From assembly GCF_003268655.1 (NCBI RefSeq), contig NZ_CP029642.1, positions 2,170,001 to 2,234,000 of the forward strand: DNA of 64,000 bases, written 5' to 3'. The notes under the pieces were generated by a model, which was given only the letters and a program-made list of their open reading frames with translations, did not search any database and was not told the origin of the DNA. This DNA comes from Arthrobacter dokdonellae. Its GTDB lineage: Bacteria > Actinomycetota > Actinomycetes > Actinomycetales > Micrococcaceae. Made by a program: the position numbers and the translations under genes. How positions within the stretch are numbered: position 1 is the stretch's first letter; each line of letters begins with the position of its first letter. Positions 44,398 through 60,361 of this stretch are shown here, one piece after another.

Positions 44398-46008
44398 ATG
44401 CAAGACCTTGGTGTCATCAGCCCCACGCTCGAGGAGTTCCGCGAGCTCGCCCGGAACCGCAGGGTGGTCCCCGTCCGCCTCAAGGTGCTGGTCGACGCGC
44501 AAACGCCGATCGGCCTGTACCGGACGCTCGCCGCGGAGGCCCCCGGAACGTTCCTGATGGAGTCCGCGGCCGCCGGGGGCGTCTGGTCCCGCTACTCCTT
44601 CATCGGCGTGAAGTCCGGGGCGACCCTGACCACCAACGACGGCGCCGCCCACTGGCAGGGCCAGCCGCCGGTCGGCGTTCCCCTGTCCGGCAACCCCGTG
44701 GACGCCATGGAGGCCACGCTGAAGCTGCTCGCCACCGAGCGCTTCGAGGGCCTGCCTCCGTTCACCTCCGGGCTGGTCGGCTTTGTCGGCTGGGAATCGG
44801 TGCGGCACTGGGAGAAGCTGCCGTCCCCGCCCGAGGATGACCTGCACCTGCCCGAACTGGCGCTGAACCTCATTTCAGACATGGCCGTCCATGACAACAC
44901 CGAAGGCACGGTGCTGCTGATCGCCAATGCCATCAATGTCAACGGCACCGACGACAACGTGGACGCGGCCTGGCACGACGCCGTCGCGCGGGTCCGCGGC
45001 ATGCTGGAGCAGCTGCGCACCCCTGTCGTCCAGCCGATGTCCGTCATGGACGTGCCGGAGGCATCCTTTGCGGACAGCGTCCAGGAACGGTGGGACCGGG
45101 ACGACTACCTGAAGGCCGTTGACCGGGGCAAGGAAGCCATCGTTGACGGCGAGGTGTTCCAGGTGGTGATTTCTCGGCGTTTTGAAATGGCCTGCAAAGC
45201 CTCCGCGCTGGACGTGTACCGGGTGCTGCGCAACACCAACCCCAGCCCCTACATGTACCTGTACAGCTTCGAGGATGCGCACGGCAAGCCCTACTCCATC
45301 GTGGGCTCCTCGCCCGAGGCGCTGGTAAGCGTCAGCGGCACCGAGGTCATCACGCACCCCATTGCCGGCTCGCGCCCGCGCGGCAAGACGCTGGAGGAGG
45401 ACAAGTTCCTGGCCCGGGACCTGCTCGCGGACGCAAAGGAGCGTTCCGAGCATCTGATGCTGGTGGACCTCTCCCGCAACGACCTTTCCAAGGTGTGCAA
45501 TCCCGGCACGGTTGATGTCACCCAGTTCATGGAGGTGGAGCGCTTCAGCCACATCATGCACCTGGTGTCCACCGTGGTGGGCACCCTGGCCAAGGACAAG
45601 AAGCCGTACGACGTGCTGGCCGCGACCTTCCCGGCCGGTACGCTGTCCGGCGCGCCCAAGCCGCGCGCCCTGCGCCTCCTGGACGAGCTGGAACCCCACC
45701 GCCGCGGCATCTACGGCGGCGTGGTGGGCTATTTGGACTTTGCCGGCGACATGGACATGGCGATCGCCATCCGTTCCGCCCTGCTGCTGGATGGCAAGGC
45801 CTATGTCCAGGCCGGCGGCGGGATCGTGGCCGACTCCGTCAACGAGACCGAGGCCCAGGAGACCGTCAACAAGGCCGCGGCGCCGCTGCGCGCGGTCCAT
45901 GCCGCGGCGTCGCTTCGGGCGCTGGGGGAAGCCGCCTGGGGAGCCACCGCGGAAGCCGCAGGGAACCGCCCTTTCACATCCGCCAACGTCACGGGGAACC
46001 TTTCATGA
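44398..46008 (+). CDS. trpE: Anthranilate synthase component I
   Basis: A 536-residue chorismate-using enzyme. The Trp feedback site is in the N-terminal LMESAAAGGVWSRYSFIG segment. The catalytic domain includes YMYLYSFEDAHGKPYSIVGS, GSRPRGKTLEEDKFLARDLL, and VGYLDFAGDMDMAIAIRSAL. The glutamine subunit TrpG is not in the window. No leader peptide is seen in the 45-base gap before it. Confidence 0.95.
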   Translation: MQDLGVISPTLEEFRELARNRRVVPVRLKVLVDAQTPIGLYRTLAAEAPGTFLMESAAAGGVWSRYSFIGVKSGATLTTNDGAAHWQGQPPVGVPLSGNPVDAMEATLKLLATERFEGLPPFTSGLVGFVGWESVRHWEKLPSPPEDDLHLPELALNLISDMAVHDNTEGTVLLIANAINVNGTDDNVDAAWHDAVARVRGMLEQLRTPVVQPMSVMDVPEASFADSVQERWDRDDYLKAVDRGKEAIVDGEVFQVVISRRFEMACKASALDVYRVLRNTNPSPYMYLYSFEDAHGKPYSIVGSSPEALVSVSGTEVITHPIAGSRPRGKTLEEDKFLARDLLADAKERSEHLMLVDLSRNDLSKVCNPGTVDVTQFMEVERFSHIMHLVSTVVGTLAKDKKPYDVLAATFPAGTLSGAPKPRALRLLDELEPHRRGIYGGVVGYLDFAGDMDMAIAIRSALLLDGKAYVQAGGGIVADSVNETEAQETVNKAAAPLRAVHAAASLRALGEAAWGATAEAAGNRPFTSANVTGNLS

Positions 46009-46601
46009 GCGCCAAACCATCCGTACCGACCTGGCAGCGCAAGTCCACGCTGGTCATGCTTGCCGTGCTCGCGGCGCTGGCCGTCTTTGGCACCACCACC
46101 CAAACCTGGATCCACGTGTCCTTCGCCCAAGGCGCCGTGCAGCAGGCCGCCCTGAACGTCCCGGGCAGCAAGGCCGCCGTCGCCGTCTCGGCGCTGGCCC
46201 TGGTTGCACTGGCGGGCGTACTGGCCACGACCATCGCCGGGCGCGTGGCACGGATCATCGCCGGCGCGATCGTGCTGCTCAGCGCACTGGGCATCATCGC
46301 CGTCGTGCTTGGCGTGCTGGCCGATCCGTCCGCAGCGGCCATGGCCGAAGTGGGCAAGGCCACCGGCGTCGTCGGCGTTGCCAGCGACGCCACCACCACA
46401 TGGTTCCCCCTGGCCGCCCTGGCCGCATCCATCGTGCTGGCAGCTGCCGCCGGACTCATCCTGTGGGTCGGCCGCCGCTGGACCGTGCGGACCAAGTACG
46501 ACGCCGCCACCTCCTCCGCGGAGCGCCCCGGCCCGGGCGACCCCATCGACGAAGTGGACAGCTGGGACTGGCTCAGCCGCGGCGACGACCCGACGGCCTA
46601 G
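46005..46601 (+). CDS. Trp biosynthesis-associated membrane protein (TIGR02234)
   Basis: A 198-residue integral membrane protein with four hydrophobic stretches (e.g. STLVMLAVLAALAVFGTTT and FPLAALAASIVLAAAAGLIL) and a polar tail. It overlaps trpE by ATGA. It is consistently in the trp operon of actinobacteria, and its role is unknown. Confidence 0.85.
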   Translation: MSAKPSVPTWQRKSTLVMLAVLAALAVFGTTTQTWIHVSFAQGAVQQAALNVPGSKAAVAVSALALVALAGVLATTIAGRVARIIAGAIVLLSALGIIAVVLGVLADPSAAAMAEVGKATGVVGVASDATTTWFPLAALAASIVLAAAAGLILWVGRRWTVRTKYDAATSSAERPGPGDPIDEVDSWDWLSRGDDPTA

Positions 46602-46696
46602 GCTGCGGCGACGTCCACAGCGCGGCCGGGTTTCGGCTTCCGCAAGCTTCTAATGGCAGAATGTATTGCAGTATCCGCATCAAAGGGAGAGTTACC

Positions 46697-46981
46697 ATGA
46701 GCAACAAGTCGGCCACCACGTCCGCAACGGTCAGCACGCAAGGTCCCATCGACCACAGCATTGAACTGGGTCACGGGAACAGCCCGGCCGCGTGGACCTG
46801 CGTCACGGTCATGCTGGTCGGGGTCATTGTAGGGTGCATCGCCTTCCTCATTGGTGAAAGCGCCACCATCCTGTTCTGGATCGGTGTGGCGATCATTGCC
46901 ATCGGCCTGATCGTCGGAGTGGCCATGAAGGTCGCCGGGTTCGGCGTTGGCGGAAGCAAGCTGAAGAACAACGGCCACTGA
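46697..46981 (+). CDS. Small membrane protein, DUF6704-like
   Basis: A 94-residue protein with two hydrophobic helices (TCVTVMLVGVIVGCIAFLIG and ATILFWIGVAIIAIGLIVGV) and a conserved HGNSPAAWTCV preface. AAAGGGAGAG before ATG at 46697. The stop almost touches trpC. DUF6704 name is from recollection. Function unknown. Confidence 0.75.
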   Translation: MSNKSATTSATVSTQGPIDHSIELGHGNSPAAWTCVTVMLVGVIVGCIAFLIGESATILFWIGVAIIAIGLIVGVAMKVAGFGVGGSKLKNNGH

Positions 46982-46983
46982 CC

Positions 46984-47814
46984 GTGACTGTTTTGCAGGA
47001 CATCATTGCGGGGGTCAGGGAGGACCTTGACGCCCGCATGCGGACGGTGCCCCTCGCGGAACTGAAGGACCGGGCCGCCGCGGCGCCGCCCGCCCTGGAT
47101 GCTTTTGCGGCCCTGGGCGGGGTCGCCGGCGCGCTTCCGGAGCTGCGCGTCATCGCCGAGGTCAAGCGCCGCAGCCCGTCAAAGGGGGAGCTGGCCGGCA
47201 TCGCCGATCCCGGGGCACTGGCCGGCCGGTATGCCGACGGCGGTGCCTCGGTGATCAGCGTGCTGACGGAGGAGCGCCGGTTTGGCGGTTCCCTGGCCGA
47301 CCTGGATGCCGTGCGGGCAGCGGTGCGCATCCCCGTCCTGCGCAAGGACTTCACCTGCGACCCCTACATGATTTGGGAGGCCCGGGCCCACGGTGCCGAC
47401 CTGGTGCTGCTCATCGTGGCCGCCCTGAACGACGGCGAACTGCGCGACTACCTGGCGCTGGCCCGTGAACTCGGCATGAACGCCATCGTCGAAACGCACA
47501 CCGCGGAGGAAATTGAGCGCGCCGTGGCCGTGGACGCCCAGATCATCGGCATCAACGTCCGAAACCTGAAGACGCTAGAGGTGGACCGCGGCCACTTCGC
47601 CGCCCTGGCAGGGAACATTCCGGCCGGCCCCGTGGTGATTGCCGAATCGGGTGTCCGCGACGCGCAGGACGTGCGCCACTACGCCGGGCACGGCGCCCAC
47701 GCCATCCTGGTGGGCGAGGCACTCGTCAGGGACGCCGCCCCGCTGGAGCGGATCACAGAATTCAAGCAGGCCGGCACGGCGGCAATGCAGGACCTGCACC
47801 AAGACGCACGCTAG
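46984..47814 (+). CDS. trpC: Indole-3-glycerol phosphate synthase
   Basis: A 276-residue TIM barrel. Signatures: VIAEVKRRSPSKGELAG (catalytic Lys), VLRKDFTCDPYMIWEARAHG, and GINVRNLKTLEVD, then VIAESGVRDAQDV. GTG start. The 155-base gap after it shows short G/C-rich hairpins and a 12-codon open frame at 47942-47980, not a clear gene. Confidence 0.95.
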   Translation: MTVLQDIIAGVREDLDARMRTVPLAELKDRAAAAPPALDAFAALGGVAGALPELRVIAEVKRRSPSKGELAGIADPGALAGRYADGGASVISVLTEERRFGGSLADLDAVRAAVRIPVLRKDFTCDPYMIWEARAHGADLVLLIVAALNDGELRDYLALARELGMNAIVETHTAEEIERAVAVDAQIIGINVRNLKTLEVDRGHFAALAGNIPAGPVVIAESGVRDAQDVRHYAGHGAHAILVGEALVRDAAPLERITEFKQAGTAAMQDLHQDAR

Positions 47815-47969
47815 CCCGGTCCGGCTTCCGGCCCGGAAGGGCCGGGCACGCACGGCCGGGAAGGGCCGTGTACATCCCGGCCTGGAGCGGCGCGGCCCAG
47901 GCATGCCGGCCGGCCGGCGGGCCAACGACTTATTCGCAACTATGAGCAACGAACAGGACGGTGGAACTG

Positions 47970-49386
<1,417 letters not shown>

Positions 49387-49394
<8 letters not shown>

Positions 49395-50253
49395 AGCAAC
49401 CGCCCCGGCCACCGGGGGCAAGTCCGCCGGCAACCAAGGCGCCGCCAGCAAGTCCGCAGCGGCAATCGACCGCGCCAAGGCCGCGGGCCGCAAGGCCCTG
49501 GTCGCGTACCTGCCGGCCGGCTACCCGGACAAGCAGACGGCCATTGACGCCGCGATCGCGGTGGCCCGCAACGGCGCTGACATCATTGAAATCGGCATCC
49601 CGTACTCGGACCCCGTCATGGACGGCGCCGTCATCCAGGCAGCCACCACGCAGGCCCTTGCCAACGGGTTCCGCGTCGCGGACGTGTTCGACGTCGTTGC
49701 AGCCGTCACCGCGCAAACCGACGCCGCGGTGCTGGTCATGACCTACTGGAACCCCGTGCTGCGCATGGGTGTTGACGAATTTTCCCGCCGGCTGGCCGAG
49801 GCCGGGGGCGCCGGGCTTATCACCCCCGACCTCATCCCCGACGAAGCCGAAGAATGGTTCGCCGCCTCGGACAAGTACGGGCTGGACCGCGTATTCCTCG
49901 TGGCCCCGTCGTCCACGCCGGAACGCGTGGCCATGACGGTGCAGGCCACCCGCGGCTTTGTGTACGCCGTCTCCATCATGGGCGTGACCGGCGCCCGTGC
50001 GTCGGTGTCCAGCGCGGCCGAGGCCGTGGTGGCCGCAGCCCACGGAGCCGGCGCCGAACACGTTTGCGTGGGCCTGGGCGTGTCCAAGCCCGAGCATGTG
50101 CGTGAGATTGCGGCCTACGCCGATGGCGTCATTGTGGGCACCGCCTTGGTGGCGGCGCTTCGCGACGGCGGCGTGCCGGCCGTGGGCGAACTCGCCCGGG
50201 AACTCAGCACGGCCTTCGACCCTGCGACACCGACCACCACTACGGGAGCGTAA
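49387..50253 (+). CDS. trpA: Tryptophan synthase alpha chain
   Basis: A 288-residue TIM barrel that splits indole-glycerol phosphate. Catalytic Glu and Asp lie in [20 protein letters not shown]; the loop [17 protein letters not shown] and [20 protein letters not shown] follow. The first 20 residues are an Ala/Ser-rich addition. The 8-base ATGAGTGA overlap couples it to trpB. Confidence 0.95.
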
Positions 50254-50259
50254 CCGCCA

Positions 50260-51486
50260 GTGACCTTCACCGCCCATTCCTTGGCCGCCTCTGCACCGGC
50301 CGCCATTCCCGCGCCGGTGTGGTCCGGCTTCGACATCGGCCCGCTGCGCATCCACGCGTACGCGCTGTGCATCCTCCTGGGCATCATTGCGGCGATCTGG
50401 CTGACCAGCATCCGCTGGAAGCGGCGCGGCGGTCCCGAGGGCTCCATCTGGGACATCGCCATCTGGGCCATCCCGTTCGGCATCATCGGCGGCCGGCTCT
50501 ACCATGTGTTTTCCTCCCCCGACGCCTACTTCGGCCCGGGCTACAACGGCACGGGCAACCTCTGGCTGATTCCACAGATCTGGCGGGGCGGGCTGGGCAT
50601 CTGGGGAGCCGTGGTGCTCGGCGTCATCGGCGCGTGGATCGGCTGCCGCCGTGCGGGAGTGAAGATCTCCGCCTTCATCGATGCCGCTGCGCCGGGCATC
50701 CTGCTGGCCCAGGCGATCGGCCGCTGGGGCAACTACTTCAACCAGGAACTGTTTGGCGGACCCACCACGCTGCCTTGGGGCCTGCATGTGGACCCGCAAT
50801 TCGTGCCCAGCGGCTTCAGCCCGGATACGCTCTTCCACCCCACCTTCCTGTATGAATGCGTATGGGACGTTCTGGGCGTGGTTGCGCTGCTGCTCATCGA
50901 CAGGCATTTCCGGATGCGCCGAGGCCGCCTGTTCCTGATGTACGCCATGATCTACACTGCGGGCCGGTTGTGGATTGAAATGCTGCGCATCGACGCCGCC
51001 GAGCACCTCACCTTCTTTGGCATCACCGCCAGGCTGAACGTGTGGACCAGCATCTTGGTCTTCACGGCCGCTCTGCTCGTCTTCCTGATCCTGACGTTCG
51101 TGCGCCGCAAGTCCGTGGCCCAATCCGTCTACCTGCCCGGCCGCGAACCGGCCGCGGTTGGGGCCGGCACCGCGGGCACGGATCAGGCGGGTGGCACCAC
51201 GGGCACGGACGACGCCGGTGCCTCCGCGGCGCAGCCCGCCGGCGCCGCTTCATCCGATGCCGGCGCCCGGGATGCGGGGGACCGCGAAGCGGGGGCCAGG
51301 CACGTCGCGCCCAAGGCAACCGACCTCAAGGCGACTGACTCCGATGCCCCTGGCTCCGGCGCCACTGACGTGGGCGGCCCGGAGGCGAGGGGCGGGGGAC
51401 CTGGCGCGGTAGGCGGCGGAGGGTCGGACGAAGCCCCTTCCGGGGGCGCATCCACTACGGATGCATCGAAGAAGTCCGGAGGCTAG
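50260..51486 (+). CDS. lgt: Prolipoprotein diacylglyceryl transferase
   Basis: A 408-residue membrane enzyme that moves a diacylglyceryl group to the Cys of lipoproteins (such as the Rieske lipoprotein above). The Lgt signature AIGRWGNYFNQELFGGPTT is at about 150-168. The last 115 residues are a Gly/Ala/Thr/Asp-rich disordered tail. GTG start. It follows trpA by 6 bases. Confidence 0.93.
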   Translation: MTFTAHSLAASAPAAIPAPVWSGFDIGPLRIHAYALCILLGIIAAIWLTSIRWKRRGGPEGSIWDIAIWAIPFGIIGGRLYHVFSSPDAYFGPGYNGTGNLWLIPQIWRGGLGIWGAVVLGVIGAWIGCRRAGVKISAFIDAAAPGILLAQAIGRWGNYFNQELFGGPTTLPWGLHVDPQFVPSGFSPDTLFHPTFLYECVWDVLGVVALLLIDRHFRMRRGRLFLMYAMIYTAGRLWIEMLRIDAAEHLTFFGITARLNVWTSILVFTAALLVFLILTFVRRKSVAQSVYLPGREPAAVGAGTAGTDQAGGTTGTDDAGASAAQPAGAASSDAGARDAGDREAGARHVAPKATDLKATDSDAPGSGATDVGGPEARGGGPGAVGGGGSDEAPSGGASTTDASKKSGG

Positions 51487-51625
51487 CAGCCCCACGTTGT
51501 CCATCGGCGGCAGCGGCTGCCGGCAACAGCACACAGGAAGGGCGGTCCCGTCAGGGGCCGCCCTTCCTGCATCCGACCCGCCGGCAGGCTGTGCGGACCA
51601 GGCCCGCCCCGCCGGCGGATTCCAC

Positions 51626-51844
51626 ACGCTCCTGCAGATCGGGGGGAGTTTTTGGAGAACGCTCCTGCAGGTCTGGGGAGTTTTTGGAGAACCATCCTGC
51701 AGATCAGGCAACCTTTTAGAGCGCTCCTGCGGATACCGGGATCGGGGGCTCTTTAAAGGACGCTCCCGCAGCGGCGCTTGTGCTAGTGGCACTGCCGCTG
51801 CAGGAGCGTGGGTGAATACCGGCCCGGATCTGCAGGAGCGTCTG
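51626..51844. repeat. GCTCCTGCAGATC repeat array
   Basis: Seven copies of the motif within 219 bases after lgt: five direct (from 51626, 51659, 51693, 51721 and 51760) at roughly 30-40 base spacing with conserved GGGAGTTTTTGGAGAAC between the first ones, then two inverted (51795-51810 and 51823-51844). The fifth and sixth can pair in a stem of about 15 bases. Same family as 43055-43108. Confidence 0.8.
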
Positions 51845-52165
51845 ACGGGATGAAGGCGACGAACACCCCGAAGATTCAAGATTATTACGGATCGTGCATA
51901 TGTGTCCATATTTCAAGACCGATGTATTCACTTGCGTCCGGTCCCCTATATAGTGAAATCCGCCGCGTACTGACGGCCCGGGACACCGCCGGGCCAGGTT
52001 GTGCACCTGCACCAAGGAAGAACCGTCCAAGGGTGCTTGTCACAGCAGGCGACGGCGCAACGCCGTTGTTGCGCACCAATTCTGCTTCCCGGGGATTCCA
52101 CCCCGGTCGCCAAGGGCCATCGTCGTCCCCAACCACCGTTCGACCAGGGGAAGGACCCAACCGCC
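51845..52165 (+). promoter_or_regulatory. gltB upstream region
   Basis: This 321-base region is less G+C rich near 51870-51960. A TATATA at 51950-51955 is a possible -10; no clear -35 is seen. No gene is recognisable. It should hold the nitrogen-responsive control of gltBD, but I see no identifiable operator. Confidence 0.4.
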
Positions 52166-56840
<4,675 letters not shown>

Positions 56841-56848
<8 letters not shown>

Positions 56849-58295
56849 TCCCCGCGGTTTTTTGAAGAATCGGGAACGCATCACCCAGGCCCGGCGGCCC
56901 GTCCCGGTCCGGATCATGGACTGGAAAGAGGTGTACGAGGCCCAGGAAAAAGGCGTCCTGAAGGCGCAGGCCGGCCGCTGCATGGACTGCGGCGTGCCGT
57001 TTTGCCACCAGGGCTGCCCGCTGGGGAACCTCATCCCCGAGTGGAACGACCTCACGTGGCGCGACAAGGGCCAGGAGGCCATTGAACGGCTGCACGCCAC
57101 CAACAACTTCCCCGAATTCACCGGCCGGCTCTGCCCGGCACCGTGTGAAACGGCGTGTGTCCTCGGCATCAACCAGCCGGCCGTGACCATCAAGCAGGTG
57201 GAGGTCTCCATCATTGACGAGGCCTTCGCCCAGGACTGGGTCCACCCGCTGCCGCCGGCCAGGCTCACGGGGAAGACGGTCGCCGTCGTCGGTTCCGGCC
57301 CGGCGGGCATGGCCGTGGCCCAGCAGCTCACGCGCACCGGACACACGGTGGCCGTGTATGAGCGCGACGACAGGATTGGCGGGCTGCTGCGCTACGGCAT
57401 CCCGGACTTCAAGCTGGAGAAGGAGACCCTGGACCGCCGCCTGGAGCAGATGGCGGCCGAGGGGACCCGCTTCCGCACCGGCATCGAGGTGGGCAAGGAC
57501 ATCGGGTGGGAGGAACTGCGAAGGCGCTACGACGCCGTCGTGGTGTGCACGGGGGCCACGGTGCCCCGCGACCTGCCCATCCCCGGGCGCGCGCTGGAGG
57601 GCGTGCACTTTGCGATGGACTATCTGGTGCAGTCGAACAGGGTGGTGGCCGGGGACCGCGTGGAGAACCAGATCGATGCCCGCGGCAAGCACGTGGTCAT
57701 CCTGGGCGGCGGCGACACCGGGGCGGACTGCCTGGGCACGGCGCACCGGCAGCAGGCGGCGTCCGTGACCACCCTCGCCATCGGGAAGCAGCCGCCGCTG
57801 GAGCGCGGCTCCGCCCAGCCGTGGCCGACGTTCCCGAACCTGTTTGAAGTGGCCAGCGCCCACGAGGAAGGCGGGGAACGCAGCTACCTGGCCTCCACGG
57901 TGGAATTCCTCGGCGACAACGGGGTGCTGACCGGGCTGAAGATCGCCGAGACCGAGTATGTGGGGAACAGGCGCGTGCCCAAGGAGGGCACCGACCGGAC
58001 CATCCCGGCCGACCTGGTGTTCCTCTCGCTCGGCTTCACCGGTCCCGAGACCGCCGAGCTGACCCACCAGCTGCCCGTTGAGCTGGACGGGCGTTCCAAC
58101 GTGGAGCGCGACGGCCACTACATGACGAGCCGCACCGGCGTGTTCGCCGCCGGGGACGCCGGGCGGGGACAGTCGTTGATTGTGTGGGCCATCGCGGAGG
58201 GCCGCGCCTGCGCCGCGGCGGTTGACAAGTTCCTGATGGGCGAGACGAACCTGGACGCGCCCGTCTCACCCAGCGACTCGGCTATCCGTGTTTAG
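56841..58295 (+). CDS. gltD: Glutamate synthase small subunit
   Basis: A 484-residue FAD protein. Two 4Fe-4S sites ([14 protein letters not shown] and CPAPCETAC), the FAD fold [17 protein letters not shown], and the NADPH fold [20 protein letters not shown]. It feeds electrons to the large subunit. GTG start overlapping the gltB stop by 8 bases. Confidence 0.95.
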
Positions 58296-58364
58296 CGGCC
58301 AACGGCTAGGCTTGAAGCAGGGACCAAGGATTTCCACTGTCAACCACACCATTAGGTAGGTAAA

Positions 58365-59849
58365 TTGAGACGCGCAAAAATTGTGGCCACGTTTGGGCCC
58401 GCCATCGCCAGCTTCGAGAACACCCTGGCCGTTCTGGACGCGGGCGTTAACGTTGCCCGGATGAACATGAGCCACGGCGACTACACCGTGCACCAGAACA
58501 CCTACGACAACGTGCGCAAGGCATCAAACCAGCTGCACAAGAGCGTCGCCATCATGGCCGACCTCCAGGGCCCGAAGATCCGCCTGGGCCGCTTCGCCAA
58601 CGGCGAAGGCTACGATCTGGCCGTGGGCGACGTCTTCACGATCACCACCGAGGACGTCCCGGGCACCAAGGACATCTGCTCCACCACGCTGAAATCCCTC
58701 ACCGAGGACGTCAAGGCCGGGGACATCCTGCTCATTGACGACGGCAAGGTTTCCGTCCGGGCCACCCTGGTGGACGATGTCAAGGTCGTCACCGAGGTCA
58801 TTGTGCCCGGGAAGGTCTCCAACAACAAGGGCATCAACCTGCCAGGTGTTGCGGTCAACGTTCCGGCCTTGAGCGAAAAGGATGAGGACGACCTGCGCTG
58901 GGCACTCAAGTGCGGCGTGGACCTCGTGGCACTGTCCTTTGTCCGGGACGCCGCGGACATCTCGCGTGTCCACGAGATCATGGACGAGGCAGGCCGCCGC
59001 GTCCCCGTGATCGCCAAGATCGAAAAGCCGCAGGCAGTGGACAATCTCGAGGCCATCGTCGATGCGTTCGACGCCATCATGGTGGCCCGTGGCGACCTTG
59101 GCGTGGAACTGCCGCTGGAAGACGTCCCGCTCGTGCAGAAGCGCTGCGTGGACCTGGCGCGACGCTGGGCCAAGCCGGTCATCGTGGCCACGCAGGTGCT
59201 CGAATCCATGATTGAAAGCCCGCGCCCCACCCGGGCAGAGGCTTCGGACTGCGCCAACGCGGTGCTCGACGGCGCCGATGCGGTCATGCTTTCCGGCGAG
59301 ACGAGCGTCGGCAGGTTCCCGATCGAGACCGTCAAGGTCATGGCCCGCATCATTGAGGCCACCGAGAAGGACGGCCTCAAGCGCATCCCGGGCCTGGGCT
59401 CCGAGCCGAAGACCCGGGGCGGCGTCATCACCGCCGCCGCCGTGCAGATCGCTGACCAGCTGGAAGCCAAGTACATTGCGACGTTCACGCAGTCCGGCGA
59501 CTCGGCTCGCCGCCTGTCGCGGCTGCGCCCGTCCCGGCAGGTCTTCGCGTTCACTCCGGTGGAGCAGGTGCGCAACCAGCTGGCCCTGACGTGGGGCATT
59601 GAGCCGGTGCTGGTGCCGATGGTGGCCCACACCGACGCCATGACCGAGCAGGTCGACCGCACGTTGCTGGAGAAGGGTCTGGTGTCCGAAGGCGACATGG
59701 TTGTCATCGCGGCCGGTTCCCCTCCCGGACAGGCCGGTTCCACGAACCTGGTCAAGGCGCACAAGGTGGGCGACCTGGCCGACATTGGCAAGGGCGCCGA
59801 CGGCGTCCCGCTGAACCGGGAAAAGGTTGGCCCCTGGCCCACCGCCTAA
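58365..59849 (+). CDS. pyk: Pyruvate kinase
   Basis: A 494-residue glycolytic enzyme. MADLQGPKIRLG, IEKPQAVDNLEAI, MVARGDLGVELPLEDVPLVQ, and the Lys/Mg block KPVIVATQVLESMIESPRPT are conserved. TTG start at 58365 with AGGTAGG 5 bases upstream. Pyk close to lgt-trp also occurs in mycobacteria. Confidence 0.95.
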   Translation: MRRAKIVATFGPAIASFENTLAVLDAGVNVARMNMSHGDYTVHQNTYDNVRKASNQLHKSVAIMADLQGPKIRLGRFANGEGYDLAVGDVFTITTEDVPGTKDICSTTLKSLTEDVKAGDILLIDDGKVSVRATLVDDVKVVTEVIVPGKVSNNKGINLPGVAVNVPALSEKDEDDLRWALKCGVDLVALSFVRDAADISRVHEIMDEAGRRVPVIAKIEKPQAVDNLEAIVDAFDAIMVARGDLGVELPLEDVPLVQKRCVDLARRWAKPVIVATQVLESMIESPRPTRAEASDCANAVLDGADAVMLSGETSVGRFPIETVKVMARIIEATEKDGLKRIPGLGSEPKTRGGVITAAAVQIADQLEAKYIATFTQSGDSARRLSRLRPSRQVFAFTPVEQVRNQLALTWGIEPVLVPMVAHTDAMTEQVDRTLLEKGLVSEGDMVVIAAGSPPGQAGSTNLVKAHKVGDLADIGKGADGVPLNREKVGPWPTA

Positions 59850-59888
59850 CCGACCGGATACGAAAACAGGGTCGCGAGGACCCGTGAA

Positions 59889-60020
59889 CGTACACATACG
59901 GTGGCCTCGGCTGAGCTGGCGGCGTCGACTGTACACATATGGCGCCTTGGAAATCTCAAGGGGCGCCATATGTGTAAAGTCACCGCGGATTTTCGGGGCA
60001 ATTCCGCCTTATGTGTACAG
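59889..60020. repeat. TGTACACATATGGCGCC inverted repeats
   Basis: Four related copies: 59889-59905 and 59929-59946 direct, 59962-59979 and 60006-60020 inverted. The middle pair can form a stem of about 16 bases with a two-base bulge. It is directly 3' of pyk and lies in a 512-base gap; no gene is seen in the gap. Confidence 0.8.
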
Positions 60021-60216
60021 TCGGAGCGGGCGCGGAGCCAACAACAACCCCGTCGGCGCATGAATGGCCGCATTTCGGCGCGCTCGTCCACTTTTCACGG
60101 CTCTTGGTCCGCCTGTACCGCCCCGAAGGTGTTCACTGAGACGCGCTCATTGCTGAATCCGCTCTTGTTTTCAGCAACAAGTGCGTCTTGGTATTTAACC
60201 CACGCACATTAAAGTT

Positions 60217-60249
60217 CGACGCCGGCACCCTGGGTGGGTTCCGGCGTCG
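60217..60249 (-). terminator. Terminator of the ANTAR regulator
   Basis: 9-base stem CGACGCCGG (60217-60225) with CCGGCGTCG (60241-60249) and inner CACCC/GGGTG. On the minus strand AACTTTAAT follows, a weak U-tract. Confidence 0.65.
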
Positions 60250-60263
60250 TATGTTGAGCGGGC

Positions 60264-60334
60264 GTCCGTTCCTACGGCTCGCAGGCACGCCGCGGGTCCG
60301 TTCCTACGGCTCGCAGGCTCGCCGCGGGTCCGTA
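60264..60334. repeat. 32-base tandem repeat
   Basis: Two 32-base copies (60264-60295 and 60296-60327, one mismatch) and a partial third; the unit begins GTCCGTTCCTACGGCTCGCA. It lies immediately 3' of the response regulator. Confidence 0.8.
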
Positions 60335-60361
60335 TCGTGCGTGGCCCTCGTCAAGGCCCTG

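Noticed and set aside
51626..51844. CRISPR-like array
   Set aside because: The copies are near-regularly spaced, but repeats vary in sequence, spacers are themselves conserved, two copies are inverted, and no cas genes are in the window.
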